Notes: generated by a model from the letters alone, not told the origin. A stretch of 64,000 nt of DNA from Pseudomonas promysalinigenes (GCF_014269025.2 NZ_CP077094.1:2232001-2296000); one strand, 5' to 3'; counted from the first letter of the stretch, positions 1-8,703 are shown. Made by a program: numbers and translations.

Positions 1-143
1 ATCGAATGAGAAAAATAAGCCATTAGCATAATCGCATAGGGAGTTGATGCCATACATCAAGCGCTATCTGATTGAAATGCATATTAGCATATTCCTAAAA
101 TCAATTTAGTTTATCTTGCGGTCTTCGTTAGAGTCCTCAGACC

Positions 144-162
144 GGGCGGCATGATGCCGCCC
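144..162. repeat. GC-rich inverted repeat upstream of the first binding-protein gene
   Basis: A 7-bp perfect stem (GGGCGGC, 144-150, with GCCGCCC, 156-162) and a 5-nt loop lie 22 nt before the start codon at 184. No T tract follows. The preceding 140 bases are AT-rich and hold no gene; they probably carry the promoter. The hairpin could be a 5' UTR structure or an operator. The sequence does not decide which. Confidence 0.4.
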
Positions 163-183
163 GCCCAGGCATCGAGGAACGCC

Positions 184-1150
184 ATGTCCATTCGAACCAA
201 ACTCTTGACCCTTGCCGCGGCCTTGTTGCTGATGGGCCAGGCCAGCGCCACGGAGCGCCTGACCCTGCGCATCGGTGACCAGAAGGGCAACATGCGTGCC
301 CAGCTGGAAGCGGCCGACGCCTTGCGCGATTTGCCCTACGACATCCATTGGGCCGAATTCCCGGCTGCCGCGCCGCTAGCCGAGGCGCTCAATGCCGGGG
401 CAATCGATGCCGGCATCATTGGTGATGCGCCGCTGCTGTTCGTACTGGCGTCGGGAGCACCTGTCAAAGCCATCGCAGTAGACAAGTCCGATCCCTACGG
501 TACTGCGCTGTTGGTTCGGCCTGATGCCCCCCCTGCAAGGTGCAGCAGACCTCAAGGGCAAGCGGATTGCCACCGGGCGAGGTTCGATTGGTCATCACCT
601 AGCGCTCAAGGCCTTGGCCCAGGCCGGCCTTGACGAGAAGGACGTAGAGTTCCGTTTCCTCGGCCCAGTGGATGCCAAGATCGCCCTGGCCAATGGCTCG
701 GTGGATGCCTGGGCGACCTGGGAGCCTTACACGGCGTTGGCCGAGCTCAGTGGACAGGGCAGGGTGCTGGTCAATGGCCGAGGGCTGTCCAGCGGCAACA
801 GCTTTCTAGCTGCAACCGATAAGGCGCTGGACGACCCTGCTCGGCGTGCGGCGCTACAAGACTATCTCAACCGTCTTGCGCAGGCGCAGGTATGGGCTAA
901 CCAGCATCTGGATAGCTACTCCAACACCCTGGCCGCAATCATCGGCTTCCCCAAAGACGCCGCTCGTTTGCAGTTCGAGCGACGCCAGCTGCGCTGGCAA
1001 GTGATCGAGCCACAAACGGTAGCCGTACAGCAAGACACCGCTGATTTTTATCATGCCCACGGCCTGATGACCGAACGCCTGGACGTAGCACCGACCTTCG
1101 CCAATGGTTTCACCGTTCCTGATGCAACCAAACTGGCTGCGCATCCTTGA
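184..1150 (+). pseudogene. SsuA/TauA-like ABC substrate-binding protein, frameshifted at a C7 tract
   Basis: This would be a periplasmic solute-binding protein of the aliphatic sulfonate/taurine/nitrate family, delivering a sulfur or nitrogen compound to an ABC permease. The start ATG 184 has a GAGGA Shine-Dalgarno 5 nt upstream and is followed by a signal peptide ending near ASA-TERLTLRIG. The reading frame runs normally to a run of seven C at 527-533 and then shifts. The correct continuation (LQGAADLKGKRIATGRGS, then the family-typical DAWATWEPY) is in another frame up to the stop at 1150. Removing one C restores a full-length protein of about 321 residues, so this is either a one-base indel in the assembly or a real, possibly reversible, slippage mutation. 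The next gene is a paralogue. No SsuB or SsuC partner is adjacent. Confidence 0.85.
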
Positions 1151-1166
1151 CCCTGGAGATCGCTTC

Positions 1167-2123
1167 ATGCAATTGAAAACTCTACGCCAGCTTACTATCG
1201 CGCTGCTGACCAGCGCTCTGCTGCCAACAATGGCCAGCGCCGATCAGACGTTGCGCATCGGGTACCAGAAGTCTTCGACCCTGCTGACCCTGCTCAAAGC
1301 CCGTGGCAGCCTTGAGCACCGCCTGCAGGCCCAGGGTATTCGGATTAGCTGGCACGAATTCCCCAGCGGGCTACCGCTGTTGGAAGCACTGAACCTGGGC
1401 AACGTCGACCTATCGGCGGATGTGGCTGACACCGTGCCAGTGTTCACCCAGGCGGCAGGCGCCAAGCTGACCTATTTCGCCCGTGAGGCGCCATCGCCTA
1501 CAGCCCAGGCGATTCTGGTGCCGGCGGACTCGCCGCTCAAGACCCTTTCTGACCTAAAAGGCAAACGTGTTGCAGTGACCAAGGCGGCCGGCAGCCACTA
1601 CCTGCTGATCCAGGCTTTGGCCAAGGCCGGGTTGACTTTCAAGGACATCACACCAGCGTACCTGATTCCTGCTGACGGCAGAGCCGCGTTCGAGAATCAC
1701 AAGGTCGATGCCTGGGTGACCTGGGACCCGTACGTGGCCAGTGCCCAGCGCCAGCAGAACGCGCGCATCCTGGCAGATGGCAGCGATCTGGCCAGCTACC
1801 AGCGCTACTACCTGGCCGGTAGCGACTACGCCAAGGCCCATCCCGAGGTGCTGCAGCAGGTCTATCTTGCTTTGCGAGAGGTCGGGGCCTGGACCAAGGC
1901 CAATCCGGTGGAGGCGGCCCGTATCCTAGGCCCGTTGTGGGGCAACCTCGATAGCTCCACGGTCCAGCAAGCCAATGCACGGCGCAGTTATGACGTGCAG
2001 CCTGTGAAGGTGGAGAACCTGGCCGAACAGCAGCGCATTGCCGATGCATTCTATCGCGAGGGGCTGCTGCCAAAAGCAGTGGATGCCAGCTCGGTGAGCC
2101 TTTATGAACCGGCGCAGAACTAG
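1167..2123 (+). CDS. SsuA-like ABC transporter substrate-binding protein
   Basis: This is a 318-residue periplasmic binding protein of the sulfonate/taurine family. The start at ATG 1167 is supported by CTGGAG (1153-1158) and by a signal peptide whose cleavage falls after TMASA. The family core is visible: LRIGYQKSS at the mature N terminus, a domain resembling DLKGKRVAVTKAAGSHYLL near residue 125, and DAWVTWDPY near residue 185. It follows the broken paralogue by 16 nt, so the two probably share a transcript. No ATPase or permease of the SsuBC type is next to it, so it may be an orphan serving a distant transporter. The family assignment is firm. The substrate, likely an organosulfur compound given the neighbours, is inference. 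Confidence 0.9.
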   Translation: MQLKTLRQLTIALLTSALLPTMASADQTLRIGYQKSSTLLTLLKARGSLEHRLQAQGIRISWHEFPSGLPLLEALNLGNVDLSADVADTVPVFTQAAGAKLTYFAREAPSPTAQAILVPADSPLKTLSDLKGKRVAVTKAAGSHYLLIQALAKAGLTFKDITPAYLIPADGRAAFENHKVDAWVTWDPYVASAQRQQNARILADGSDLASYQRYYLAGSDYAKAHPEVLQQVYLALREVGAWTKANPVEAARILGPLWGNLDSSTVQQANARRSYDVQPVKVENLAEQQRIADAFYREGLLPKAVDASSVSLYEPAQN

Positions 2124-2578
2124 CTATACGAGCAAAGCGTTGGGGTGCTCGCAGTGCCCCAGCAAAGTCGTCTGTTCGCAGTAATTGGTTGTTGATGATG
2201 TCGAGGATAAGGGGCTCTGGGTAATCGTGCGTTGCTGCTCAAGCAGGCCGGAAGAAATCACATAGACGTTGTCGAGCTGCGGCTCTTCTTGCTCGGCGCC
2301 ATGGCCGCAGAGTTGCGGCAGCGACAGGCAGGCACTGATTGCTCACTAGGCAGCACGGTTTGCAGGGGTTTGCAGAGCTTAAGGTAATTCCAAAAAGGTA
2401 TTTGTTCACCCTTTTTAAGATCGATTAGCTTTATGCCTTGAGAGGCTGTCGCGCCAGGCGTGCAGCGTTTTTAGGCGCCAGGCTTACAGAATTTTGTTTC
2501 CAGCCTGCGCTCAGCCAATTTTTCTACTCTGGTGCGGGCAAGTTGTGCGCATGCCAGGGTTGCTCGCCCGGAGCTCCA
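2124..2578. other. Intergenic region; possible small gene remnant and promoter
   Basis: No credible gene is seen in these 455 bases. On the minus strand one frame stays open from about 2342 to 2123. It reads like the tail of a signal peptide followed by EEPQLDNVYVISSG, which recalls the N terminus of a TonB-dependent receptor, but it has no start codon and ends within 50 further codons. It may be a decayed fragment or chance. The last 200 bases are AT-rich (for example around 2385-2435) and probably carry the promoter of the transporter gene that follows. Confidence 0.3.
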
Positions 2579-2587
2579 GTGACAGTC

Positions 2588-4675
2588 ATGCAAACTTCTT
2601 CGGCCACCTTATCGATCGACTCATCTCAGAGACTTGCGCAGTCCTTAAGCAATTATGCGAATAAAGGTGAGGTCGTGCTTGAACTGCGCAATTTGACCAA
2701 GGCCTATGACAGCAAAAATGCGTCGGCGCTGCCGGCGGTTAGCGACTTCAGCTTGAAAGTGCTGCGCGGCGAAGTCCTGTGCCTGATGGGAACATCGGGA
2801 AGCGGCAAGTCCACATTGTTGCGGCACGTCAACCGGCTGATCGAGCCTTCCAGTGGTGAAATCCTGATCGATGGTCAGGCCATTAGCGGCTTGGGCCCCA
2901 AAGCCTTACGTGATTTGAGATCGCGCCGCATCGGCATGGTATTTCAACATTTTGGGTTGTTGCCTCACCGCACCGTGCTGGATAACGTCGCGTTACCCCT
3001 TGAATTGCGTGGCGAGCCTGAGTCAAGTCGTCATGCAGCAGCTATGGTGCAGCTGCAGGCAGTCGGTCTGGAAGGTTGGGCAGAGCATTATCCACATGAG
3101 CTGTCAGGCGGTATGCAGCAACGGATCGGTTTCGCACGGGCGCTGGTAATTGACCCGGACATCCTTTTGATGGATGAGCCATTCAGTGCTTTGGATCCGA
3201 CCATCCGTCGCGATCTTCAGAACCATTTCCTGGCGCTTGCACGCGAGCGCGGTATCACCACTTTACTGGTCACCCACGACCCTGCTGAAGCCATTCGTCT
3301 TGCCGACCGGATTGCCGTGCTGCGCCGAGGCGAGTTGGTCCAATTGGGCACGCCTCACGACATGCTCGAGCATCCGGCTGATGCTGGGGTAGCGGATTTT
3401 TTCCAGGACTGCGCTACCAAGCCTGGACCTACGCGAAGTGTCGCAGATCTAGTCAACGAAACGCCCCAGAGCATGCCCTCAGTGCCGCATCAGCGCCCGG
3501 GGTTGCGCGCTTGGCAATCCTTGTTACTGGGCCCAGCCGCGCTGGCTGCGCACGGCCAAGGTGGGAGGTTCTGGCTAGGCTTTGCAACAGAGCTTGCGGC
3601 TATGGCGACACTGGTAAAAGGAATTGTCACGTCGTCATGGCTGGCGGCTTTGTTCGCAATCGTCATTTTGGGAAGCAGCCGCTTCATGGCGGTTTGGCTT
3701 GGCACCCAACCCAGGCGGCAACCAAAAGCGGGTTGGGGGCTGCCATTGGCGGTGCTCGTGGCTAGTCAGGCATTGGTGATTTTGCGCATGGTGACACCAG
3801 ATGCATCTGGCGTTTTGTTTGAGTTCCCTGCTGACCGCCAGATCTTGCTGCTAGTAGCCCAAAGCATCGATCAGTTCATCAGCTGGTCGCAACTGACATT
3901 TGAAGGCGCATTCGTCGGCATCATTTTTGCGGTGCGAACTGTCATCGAAGGCATTGAGAATGTCCTTTCTTGGTTACCATGGCCTGTTCCGGCTCTGGCT
4001 TTGATGCTTTTGGCGTGGCGTTCAGCCAGCTTGGGGTTGGTACTCACCAGTGGCGCGGCACTGCTCTACATTGGCGTGTTCGGGTTCTGGGAGCGAACCA
4101 TCGCCACGCTGGCACTGGTCGGATCATCGGTGCTGATCGCCCTGGTCTTAGGCGTCCCGATGGGCATCCTGCTGGCGAAGCGTCCTCTCGTAAGGCGGTT
4201 GGTCACGCCGCTGCTAGACGTTATGCAAACCCTGCCCACCTTTGTCTATTTGATCCCGGCCGTTGCGTTCTTCTCTGTGGGTAAGACACCCGCCGTGATT
4301 GCTACGGTGATATTTGCCTTGGCGCCTATGATTCGCCTGACGTCCCTGGGTATTCAGGAAGTCCCCAAAGATGCCGTCGAGGCTGCCCGAGCTCATGGCG
4401 CTAGCCCCTGGCAAACCCTGATCAAGGTGCAGTTGCCGCTGGCCCGTCGCTCATTGTTGTTGGGGATCAACCAAACACTGGTCATGAGCCTGTCGATGGT
4501 TGTCGTGGCGGCCCTGATCGGTGCAGGCGGGCTGGGTTACGACGTGATGACGGCTCTGCGCAATATCAAGGGGGGAGAAGGGGTGCTCGCCGGAGTGGCG
4601 ATTGTACTGTGCGCACTTGTCCCTGATCGAATCATTCAATCCAGCTTGAACAAGCAAGCTCATCTGCATACCTGA
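2588..4675 (+). CDS. Fused ATPase-permease of a glycine betaine/proline-type ABC transporter (ProV-ProW fusion)
   Basis: This 695-residue protein combines two subunits that are usually separate. Residues about 30-275 are a ProV-like ATPase: Walker A GTSGSGKST (68-76), signature LSGGMQQR (172-179), Walker B DILLMDEP (191-198) and the switch His at 230. The CBS domains often found after ProV are missing. Residues about 350-690 are a ProW-like permease with several membrane helices, the EAA loop (EAARAHGASPW, from 598) and a C-terminal DR motif. The start is ATG 2588, with GTG 2579 in frame and better spaced from GGAG (2570-2573). The binding-protein gene follows after 5 nt. The substrate is likely a quaternary amine or sulfonium such as glycine betaine, DMSP or S-methylmethionine; the methyltransferase downstream favours a methylated sulfonium. 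Confidence 0.88.
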   Translation: MQTSSATLSIDSSQRLAQSLSNYANKGEVVLELRNLTKAYDSKNASALPAVSDFSLKVLRGEVLCLMGTSGSGKSTLLRHVNRLIEPSSGEILIDGQAISGLGPKALRDLRSRRIGMVFQHFGLLPHRTVLDNVALPLELRGEPESSRHAAAMVQLQAVGLEGWAEHYPHELSGGMQQRIGFARALVIDPDILLMDEPFSALDPTIRRDLQNHFLALARERGITTLLVTHDPAEAIRLADRIAVLRRGELVQLGTPHDMLEHPADAGVADFFQDCATKPGPTRSVADLVNETPQSMPSVPHQRPGLRAWQSLLLGPAALAAHGQGGRFWLGFATELAAMATLVKGIVTSSWLAALFAIVILGSSRFMAVWLGTQPRRQPKAGWGLPLAVLVASQALVILRMVTPDASGVLFEFPADRQILLLVAQSIDQFISWSQLTFEGAFVGIIFAVRTVIEGIENVLSWLPWPVPALALMLLAWRSASLGLVLTSGAALLYIGVFGFWERTIATLALVGSSVLIALVLGVPMGILLAKRPLVRRLVTPLLDVMQTLPTFVYLIPAVAFFSVGKTPAVIATVIFALAPMIRLTSLGIQEVPKDAVEAARAHGASPWQTLIKVQLPLARRSLLLGINQTLVMSLSMVVVAALIGAGGLGYDVMTALRNIKGGEGVLAGVAIVLCALVPDRIIQSSLNKQAHLHT

Positions 4676-4680
4676 TAATA

Positions 4681-5742
4681 GTGAGATTTAAAGTGAAGAC
4701 ACACCTCTTGCGCAAACTAGTGCACGCGGTAACGGTGACCGCCCTGATCATTCCAGCAACCGTGCTTGCCAAAGAAAAAATTGTCATCGGCGAGCAGAAC
4801 TGGACAGGCGCCATCGCCATTCAACATATCCTTGGAAACATCATTCAAAATCGGCTCGATGGCGATGTGTCGTATTTGGCGGGTGATGTTCCGGTACTCT
4901 TTAGTGCCGCGGCGAAAGGTGATGGCACCGTTGATGTGCTGACCGACATCTGGCTGCCCAATCAGTCTGCCGCCTGGGCCAAGTATGTTACAGGGGGTAC
5001 CCGCTCACTGATACCGAACACTCACCCTTATGCTGGCGAGCAAGGGTTCTACATTCCTGGGTATTTGCAGGACAAATACGGAGTCAAATCAATCTACGAT
5101 CTCCAAAAACCGGAAGTGGCGAAGTTGTTCGAGCCACTGGGCGGTGGTAAGGCACAACTGCTGGTTGGACCGGCAGGTTGGGAATCGACCTACATTGGCC
5201 AGATCAAGGCTAAGGATTACGGCTTTGCCGACAAGTTTGAGTCTGTGTCGACCGAAGCATCGGTGACCTATGCAAAACTGGCCGCAGCTTATAAAGCGCA
5301 ACGTGGTGTGGTGTTTTATGCGTATACCCCGGACTGGATCTTCTCGGCGTTTGATCTGCGTCGTCTCGAAGAGCCGGCATTTGATGGCTACGCCCAGGAC
5401 AACAAGAAAGATGACCCGCTCTACAAGGCCGACGGCTGCTGGAAGTTCATAAGCCCAACCGTGGACCCGGATTGGCTCAACAAAAGTCAGATCACCTGCG
5501 CGTTCCCCGATGCCAAGGTCCATATTCTGGCGTCTTCAGCATTAGGCAAGCGTGCACCGAGAATCGCTGAGTTTCTGCGCAATGTTGCCATCGAGCCTGC
5601 GCAGCTCAATGAGCTGATCCTGAAAATAGAAAAGGAGAAAATACCGGCTGATGAGGCCGCTCAGGCTTGGATCAAAGCCAATGGCGCCACGGTTGATCAA
5701 TGGTTGGCAGCCTCGGCCCCCCTGGTGAGTAAAGCGCAATGA
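4681..5742 (+). CDS. ProX/OpuAC-family substrate-binding protein
   Basis: This is a periplasmic binding protein of about 353 residues for quaternary ammonium or sulfonium compounds. A signal peptide (VTVTALIIPATVLA) precedes the mature start KEKIVIGEQNW. Conserved tryptophans that could form the aromatic cage are visible (GEQNW, DIWLPNQSAAW, GPAGWES, PDWI). Two GTG codons, 4681 and 4693, can serve as start, and neither has a strong Shine-Dalgarno. The gene lies 5 nt after the ATPase-permease fusion and overlaps the next gene by ATGA (5739-5742), so it is translationally coupled to the methyltransferase. Base composition in this stretch looks lower in GC than the flanking DNA-repair genes, which hints at horizontal origin. 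Family firm, ligand unknown. Confidence 0.88.
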   Translation: MRFKVKTHLLRKLVHAVTVTALIIPATVLAKEKIVIGEQNWTGAIAIQHILGNIIQNRLDGDVSYLAGDVPVLFSAAAKGDGTVDVLTDIWLPNQSAAWAKYVTGGTRSLIPNTHPYAGEQGFYIPGYLQDKYGVKSIYDLQKPEVAKLFEPLGGGKAQLLVGPAGWESTYIGQIKAKDYGFADKFESVSTEASVTYAKLAAAYKAQRGVVFYAYTPDWIFSAFDLRRLEEPAFDGYAQDNKKDDPLYKADGCWKFISPTVDPDWLNKSQITCAFPDAKVHILASSALGKRAPRIAEFLRNVAIEPAQLNELILKIEKEKIPADEAAQAWIKANGATVDQWLAASAPLVSKAQ

Positions 5743-6656
5743 GTACCTCAATTTTGCGCTTGCTGGACGGCGGCATGGGTCGAGAGCTAAAGCGTATCGG
5801 AGCGCCATTCCGTCAGCCTGAGTGGTCTGCACTTGCCCTGATCGAAGCGCCCAGTTTCGTGTTAAAGGCACATAGCGCATTCATCGAGGCCGGTGCTCGC
5901 ATCATCACCACAAACAGCTATGCGGTTGTTCCCTTTCACATCGGTGATGAGCGCTTTGAGCGAGAGGGACGAACGCTGGCCGACCGTGCTGGGCAGTTGG
6001 CTCGACAAGCCGCTTCGAGCAGTAGTGAACACGTTACCGTAGCGGGTTCGCTCCCACCCGCGTTGGGGTCCTATCGGCCCGACCTGTTCGATCATCACCG
6101 ATCAATCGCCATCCATAGGGAGCTCATTGACGGATTGAGTGCGTATGTCGATGTCTGGCTTGCTGAAACCCAAAGCTCGATCGCCGAGCTACAGGCAGTC
6201 GCTCAGGCGCTCGTTGCAGACGCCAGACCTCTGTGGGTGTCGTTCACGCTCATCGACGAGGCTGGGGCGCCGCCAAGATTGCGCTCGCATGAACCCGTCA
6301 TTGATGCGGTCAGGGTGGCCGCCGAGCTAGGGGCTAAAGCGGTGCTGTTCAATTGCAGCCAGCCGGAAGTCATGGCGCAAGCGCTTGCTGAGGCTCGAAA
6401 GGCCATTGCGCAGTCTGGCCAGTGCATTGAGCTGGGGGTTTACGCAAACGCGTTTCCACCGGTTAGCGCAGAGGCCGAGGCCAACAGCACCTTGCTGGAG
6501 GTGCGTCGCGATCTGGGCCCGGAGTCCTATCTGGGGTGGGCCAGATCTTGGGTCGCTGCCGGCGCCAGCATCATTGGTGGTTGCTGCGGCATTGGCCCGG
6601 AGCACATCGAACATCTGCACCTGCACTTGATCGGTAACGAAGGGGTTGAGCCATGA
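5739..6656 (+). CDS. mmuM: Homocysteine S-methyltransferase (MmuM-like)
   Basis: This 305-residue cytosolic enzyme should transfer a methyl group from S-methylmethionine, or a similar sulfonium or betaine donor, to homocysteine, giving methionine. The TIM-barrel start LLDGGMGRELKR is visible. The zinc thiolates are Cys206 (NCSQPE) and Cys282-Cys283 (GGCCGIGPEHI). Length agrees with E. coli MmuM. It overlaps the binding-protein gene upstream and msrA downstream, each by ATGA, so transport and methyl transfer are coupled. In E. coli the same enzyme sits next to an S-methylmethionine permease; here an ABC importer takes that position. Donor identity is inferred from context. Confidence 0.88.
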   Translation: MSTSILRLLDGGMGRELKRIGAPFRQPEWSALALIEAPSFVLKAHSAFIEAGARIITTNSYAVVPFHIGDERFEREGRTLADRAGQLARQAASSSSEHVTVAGSLPPALGSYRPDLFDHHRSIAIHRELIDGLSAYVDVWLAETQSSIAELQAVAQALVADARPLWVSFTLIDEAGAPPRLRSHEPVIDAVRVAAELGAKAVLFNCSQPEVMAQALAEARKAIAQSGQCIELGVYANAFPPVSAEAEANSTLLEVRRDLGPESYLGWARSWVAAGASIIGGCCGIGPEHIEHLHLHLIGNEGVEP

Positions 6657-7120
6657 CAGATATCGAAGCTGGGTTAGAAATTGAGCAGGCCACTTTTGGT
6701 GCCGGTTGCTTCTGGGGCGCAGAAGCAGCCTTCAGGGCATTGCCAGGCGTGGTAGATAGTCGCGTGGGTTTTGTGCAACTAACCGCGGCCGAGACTGAGT
6801 CGATCGAAGTTGTCCAGGTAGACTTCAATACAACAGTCCTCTCCTATGATCAGCTGATCGAACATTTCTGGACACTTCACGATCCGACGTCCATTGACCG
6901 CCAAGGTGCAGATGTCGGGGTCAAATATCGTTCTGCAGTGTTTTATCACTCTATGCAGCAGGCTGCTGTGGCACGGGAGGCCAAACAGCAGGTGCAAGCC
7001 TCAGGCCACTTCGACAAACCGGTTGTGACCGTCATCCTTCCACTGGGTGACTTTCAGCTCGCGCATGATGATCAGCAGCAGTATCTGGAGAAACACGGCT
7101 CAAGCAGCTGTTCAATTTGA
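6653..7120 (+). CDS. msrA: Peptide methionine sulfoxide reductase MsrA
   Basis: This 155-residue enzyme reduces methionine-S-sulfoxide, free or in proteins, to methionine. The family signature GCFWG is present with catalytic Cys19, and a resolving cysteine candidate is at the C terminus (SSSCSI). It is shorter than housekeeping Pseudomonas MsrA proteins (about 210-220 residues). It overlaps the methyltransferase gene by ATGA, so it is the last gene of a four-gene unit of importer ATPase-permease, binding protein, methyltransferase and reductase. Its likely role is salvage of oxidised methionine or of a related sulfoxide in the same sulfur pathway. Confidence 0.9.
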   Translation: MTDIEAGLEIEQATFGAGCFWGAEAAFRALPGVVDSRVGFVQLTAAETESIEVVQVDFNTTVLSYDQLIEHFWTLHDPTSIDRQGADVGVKYRSAVFYHSMQQAAVAREAKQQVQASGHFDKPVVTVILPLGDFQLAHDDQQQYLEKHGSSSCSI

Positions 7121-7180
7121 ATGGCGCCACCGACTTGAGTGACTGAATCTTCTCACGGCTTCTTGCAGATGAACTTGCAG

Positions 7181-7201
7181 GTCATCTACTGCGTAGATGA
7201 C
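7181..7201. repeat. Perfect 9-bp inverted repeat between msrA and the monooxygenase gene
   Basis: The arms GTCATCTAC (7181-7189) and GTAGATGAC (7193-7201) are separated by three bases. No T tract follows. It sits 61 nt after the msrA stop and 120 nt before the monooxygenase start, so it may be a weak terminator or a regulator-binding palindrome. Confidence 0.5.
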
Positions 7202-7320
7202 TCGAGCTCGTCAAGCCGCAGCACTTAACAGTAAGCCGATGCTGATTTACCTCGGCAAGGATCCCGTCGCCTCTAGCATCGAGATGCTATGCATCGCCCT
7301 AAACATTTAAAGGAACAGTG

Positions 7321-8703
7321 ATGTCTGACCCTAAACCCCTTATGTTTGCGCTGTACGAACAGGCCAGTGTCGGTTGCGGTGGGGCGCCGAGTTTGTGGAC
7401 GCACCCGGCAGATGAACGCTTGGCTGCGAACACCTTCGAGTTTTGGGCTAACCAGGCACGCATTGCTGACCAGGCTAACCTCGATATGTTGTTCTTCGCA
7501 GACGTGTTGGGCTTCTATGACGTATTCGGCGCTAATGCGCAGGCAGCCGTGGAGTGGGCTGTCGAGGCGCCTGCAAATGACCCGCTGATGATCATCCCGG
7601 GCTTGGCAGCGATTACCAAGAACCTAGCGTTCGGCGCTACCGTGTCCACCACCTACGAGCATCCTTTTGCCCATGCCCGTCGTTTCAGCACGCTCGATCA
7701 CATGACTAACGGCCGGGTGGGTTGGAACATTGTCACCTCCTATCTTTCCAGTGCTGCGCGTAACTTCGGTCTGGAAGAAATGCTCAAGCATGCAGATCGA
7801 TACGAGCGCGCCGAGGAGTTCATGGATGTGGTGTACAAACTTTGGGAGGGCAGTTGGGCAGACGACGCAGTGGTCGCCGATAAAACCCGCCGTGTGTACG
7901 CGCAAGGCGGTCGGGTCAAACCGATCGACCATGCAGGAGAGCGCTACCGCGTGGCAGGGCCTCATTTGTCCGCTCCGTCGCCACAGCGAACGCCATTGCT
8001 GATTCAAGCGGGCTGGTCTGGAAGAGGGCGCGAGTTCGCCGCCAAACATGCCGAGCTGATCTTCATAGCCAAGTCCAATCCACATGAAATCCGCCAAGGC
8101 TTGGAAGAGATCTGGACGATGGCTGAGGCACGTGGCCGTGCTAGGGATGACGTGCAGTCGCTAACAGTGCTGCGCATCGTGACGGCGAAAACCGAGATTG
8201 AAGCCCAGCGCAAGTACGACGAGCTCCAGAGCAACTATCACTTGGAGGCACAACTGGTCAGCTATGCAGGTGACACAGGCATCGACCTGAGCCGCTATGC
8301 GGACAGCGATGCCTTGTCGACTCATACTGAAGGTCTTACGTCCTACATGATGCGACCCGATGGAAGCGGGAGGCCTTTAACCGCCGGTGACATCAAGAAG
8401 CGCTTCGCCAACGTTACACGGGGCACCGATCTTATCTTGGTGGGCACTGCGCAGCAGGTGGCGGACAGCATCGAGGAGCATGCACGGATCTCCGGTACCA
8501 GTGGTTACATGCTTAACCCCTTAACGAGCCCTGGCACATTGGAGGATTTTGTGGAATTGGTCGTGCCGGAGCTGCAAAAAAGAGGGCTTTATCGAACCAG
8601 CCCTCAGAGCGGGAGTTTGCGTTCGAGGCTCAGAGCTGATGGATCCAGTCGTCTACCAGAGTCCGCCTACGGAGCCTCTTACCGCTTCCCGGCCTCCAAC
8701 TGA
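7321..8703 (+). CDS. FMN-dependent monooxygenase of the NtaA/SnaA/DszA/DmoA family
   Basis: This 460-residue protein is a luciferase-like monooxygenase that uses reduced FMN from a separate reductase. Members include nitrilotriacetate monooxygenase NtaA, dibenzothiophene-sulfone monooxygenase DszA and dimethylsulfide monooxygenase DmoA. Family landmarks are SLWTHP near the N terminus, LDMLFFADVLGFYD, STTYEHPFAHARRFSTLDHMTNGRVGWNIVTS (split here only as a landmark around residues 100-130) and a final NPLTSPGTLEDF segment. ATG 7321 is preferred over the adjacent GTG 7318 because AAAGGA (7309-7314) is 6 nt away. No flavin reductase gene is next to it. With the upstream genes it suggests oxidative C-S bond cleavage, perhaps of a dimethylsulfide-like product. 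Substrate not decided. Confidence 0.88.
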   Translation: MSDPKPLMFALYEQASVGCGGAPSLWTHPADERLAANTFEFWANQARIADQANLDMLFFADVLGFYDVFGANAQAAVEWAVEAPANDPLMIIPGLAAITKNLAFGATVSTTYEHPFAHARRFSTLDHMTNGRVGWNIVTSYLSSAARNFGLEEMLKHADRYERAEEFMDVVYKLWEGSWADDAVVADKTRRVYAQGGRVKPIDHAGERYRVAGPHLSAPSPQRTPLLIQAGWSGRGREFAAKHAELIFIAKSNPHEIRQGLEEIWTMAEARGRARDDVQSLTVLRIVTAKTEIEAQRKYDELQSNYHLEAQLVSYAGDTGIDLSRYADSDALSTHTEGLTSYMMRPDGSGRPLTAGDIKKRFANVTRGTDLILVGTAQQVADSIEEHARISGTSGYMLNPLTSPGTLEDFVELVVPELQKRGLYRTSPQSGSLRSRLRADGSSRLPESAYGASYRFPASN

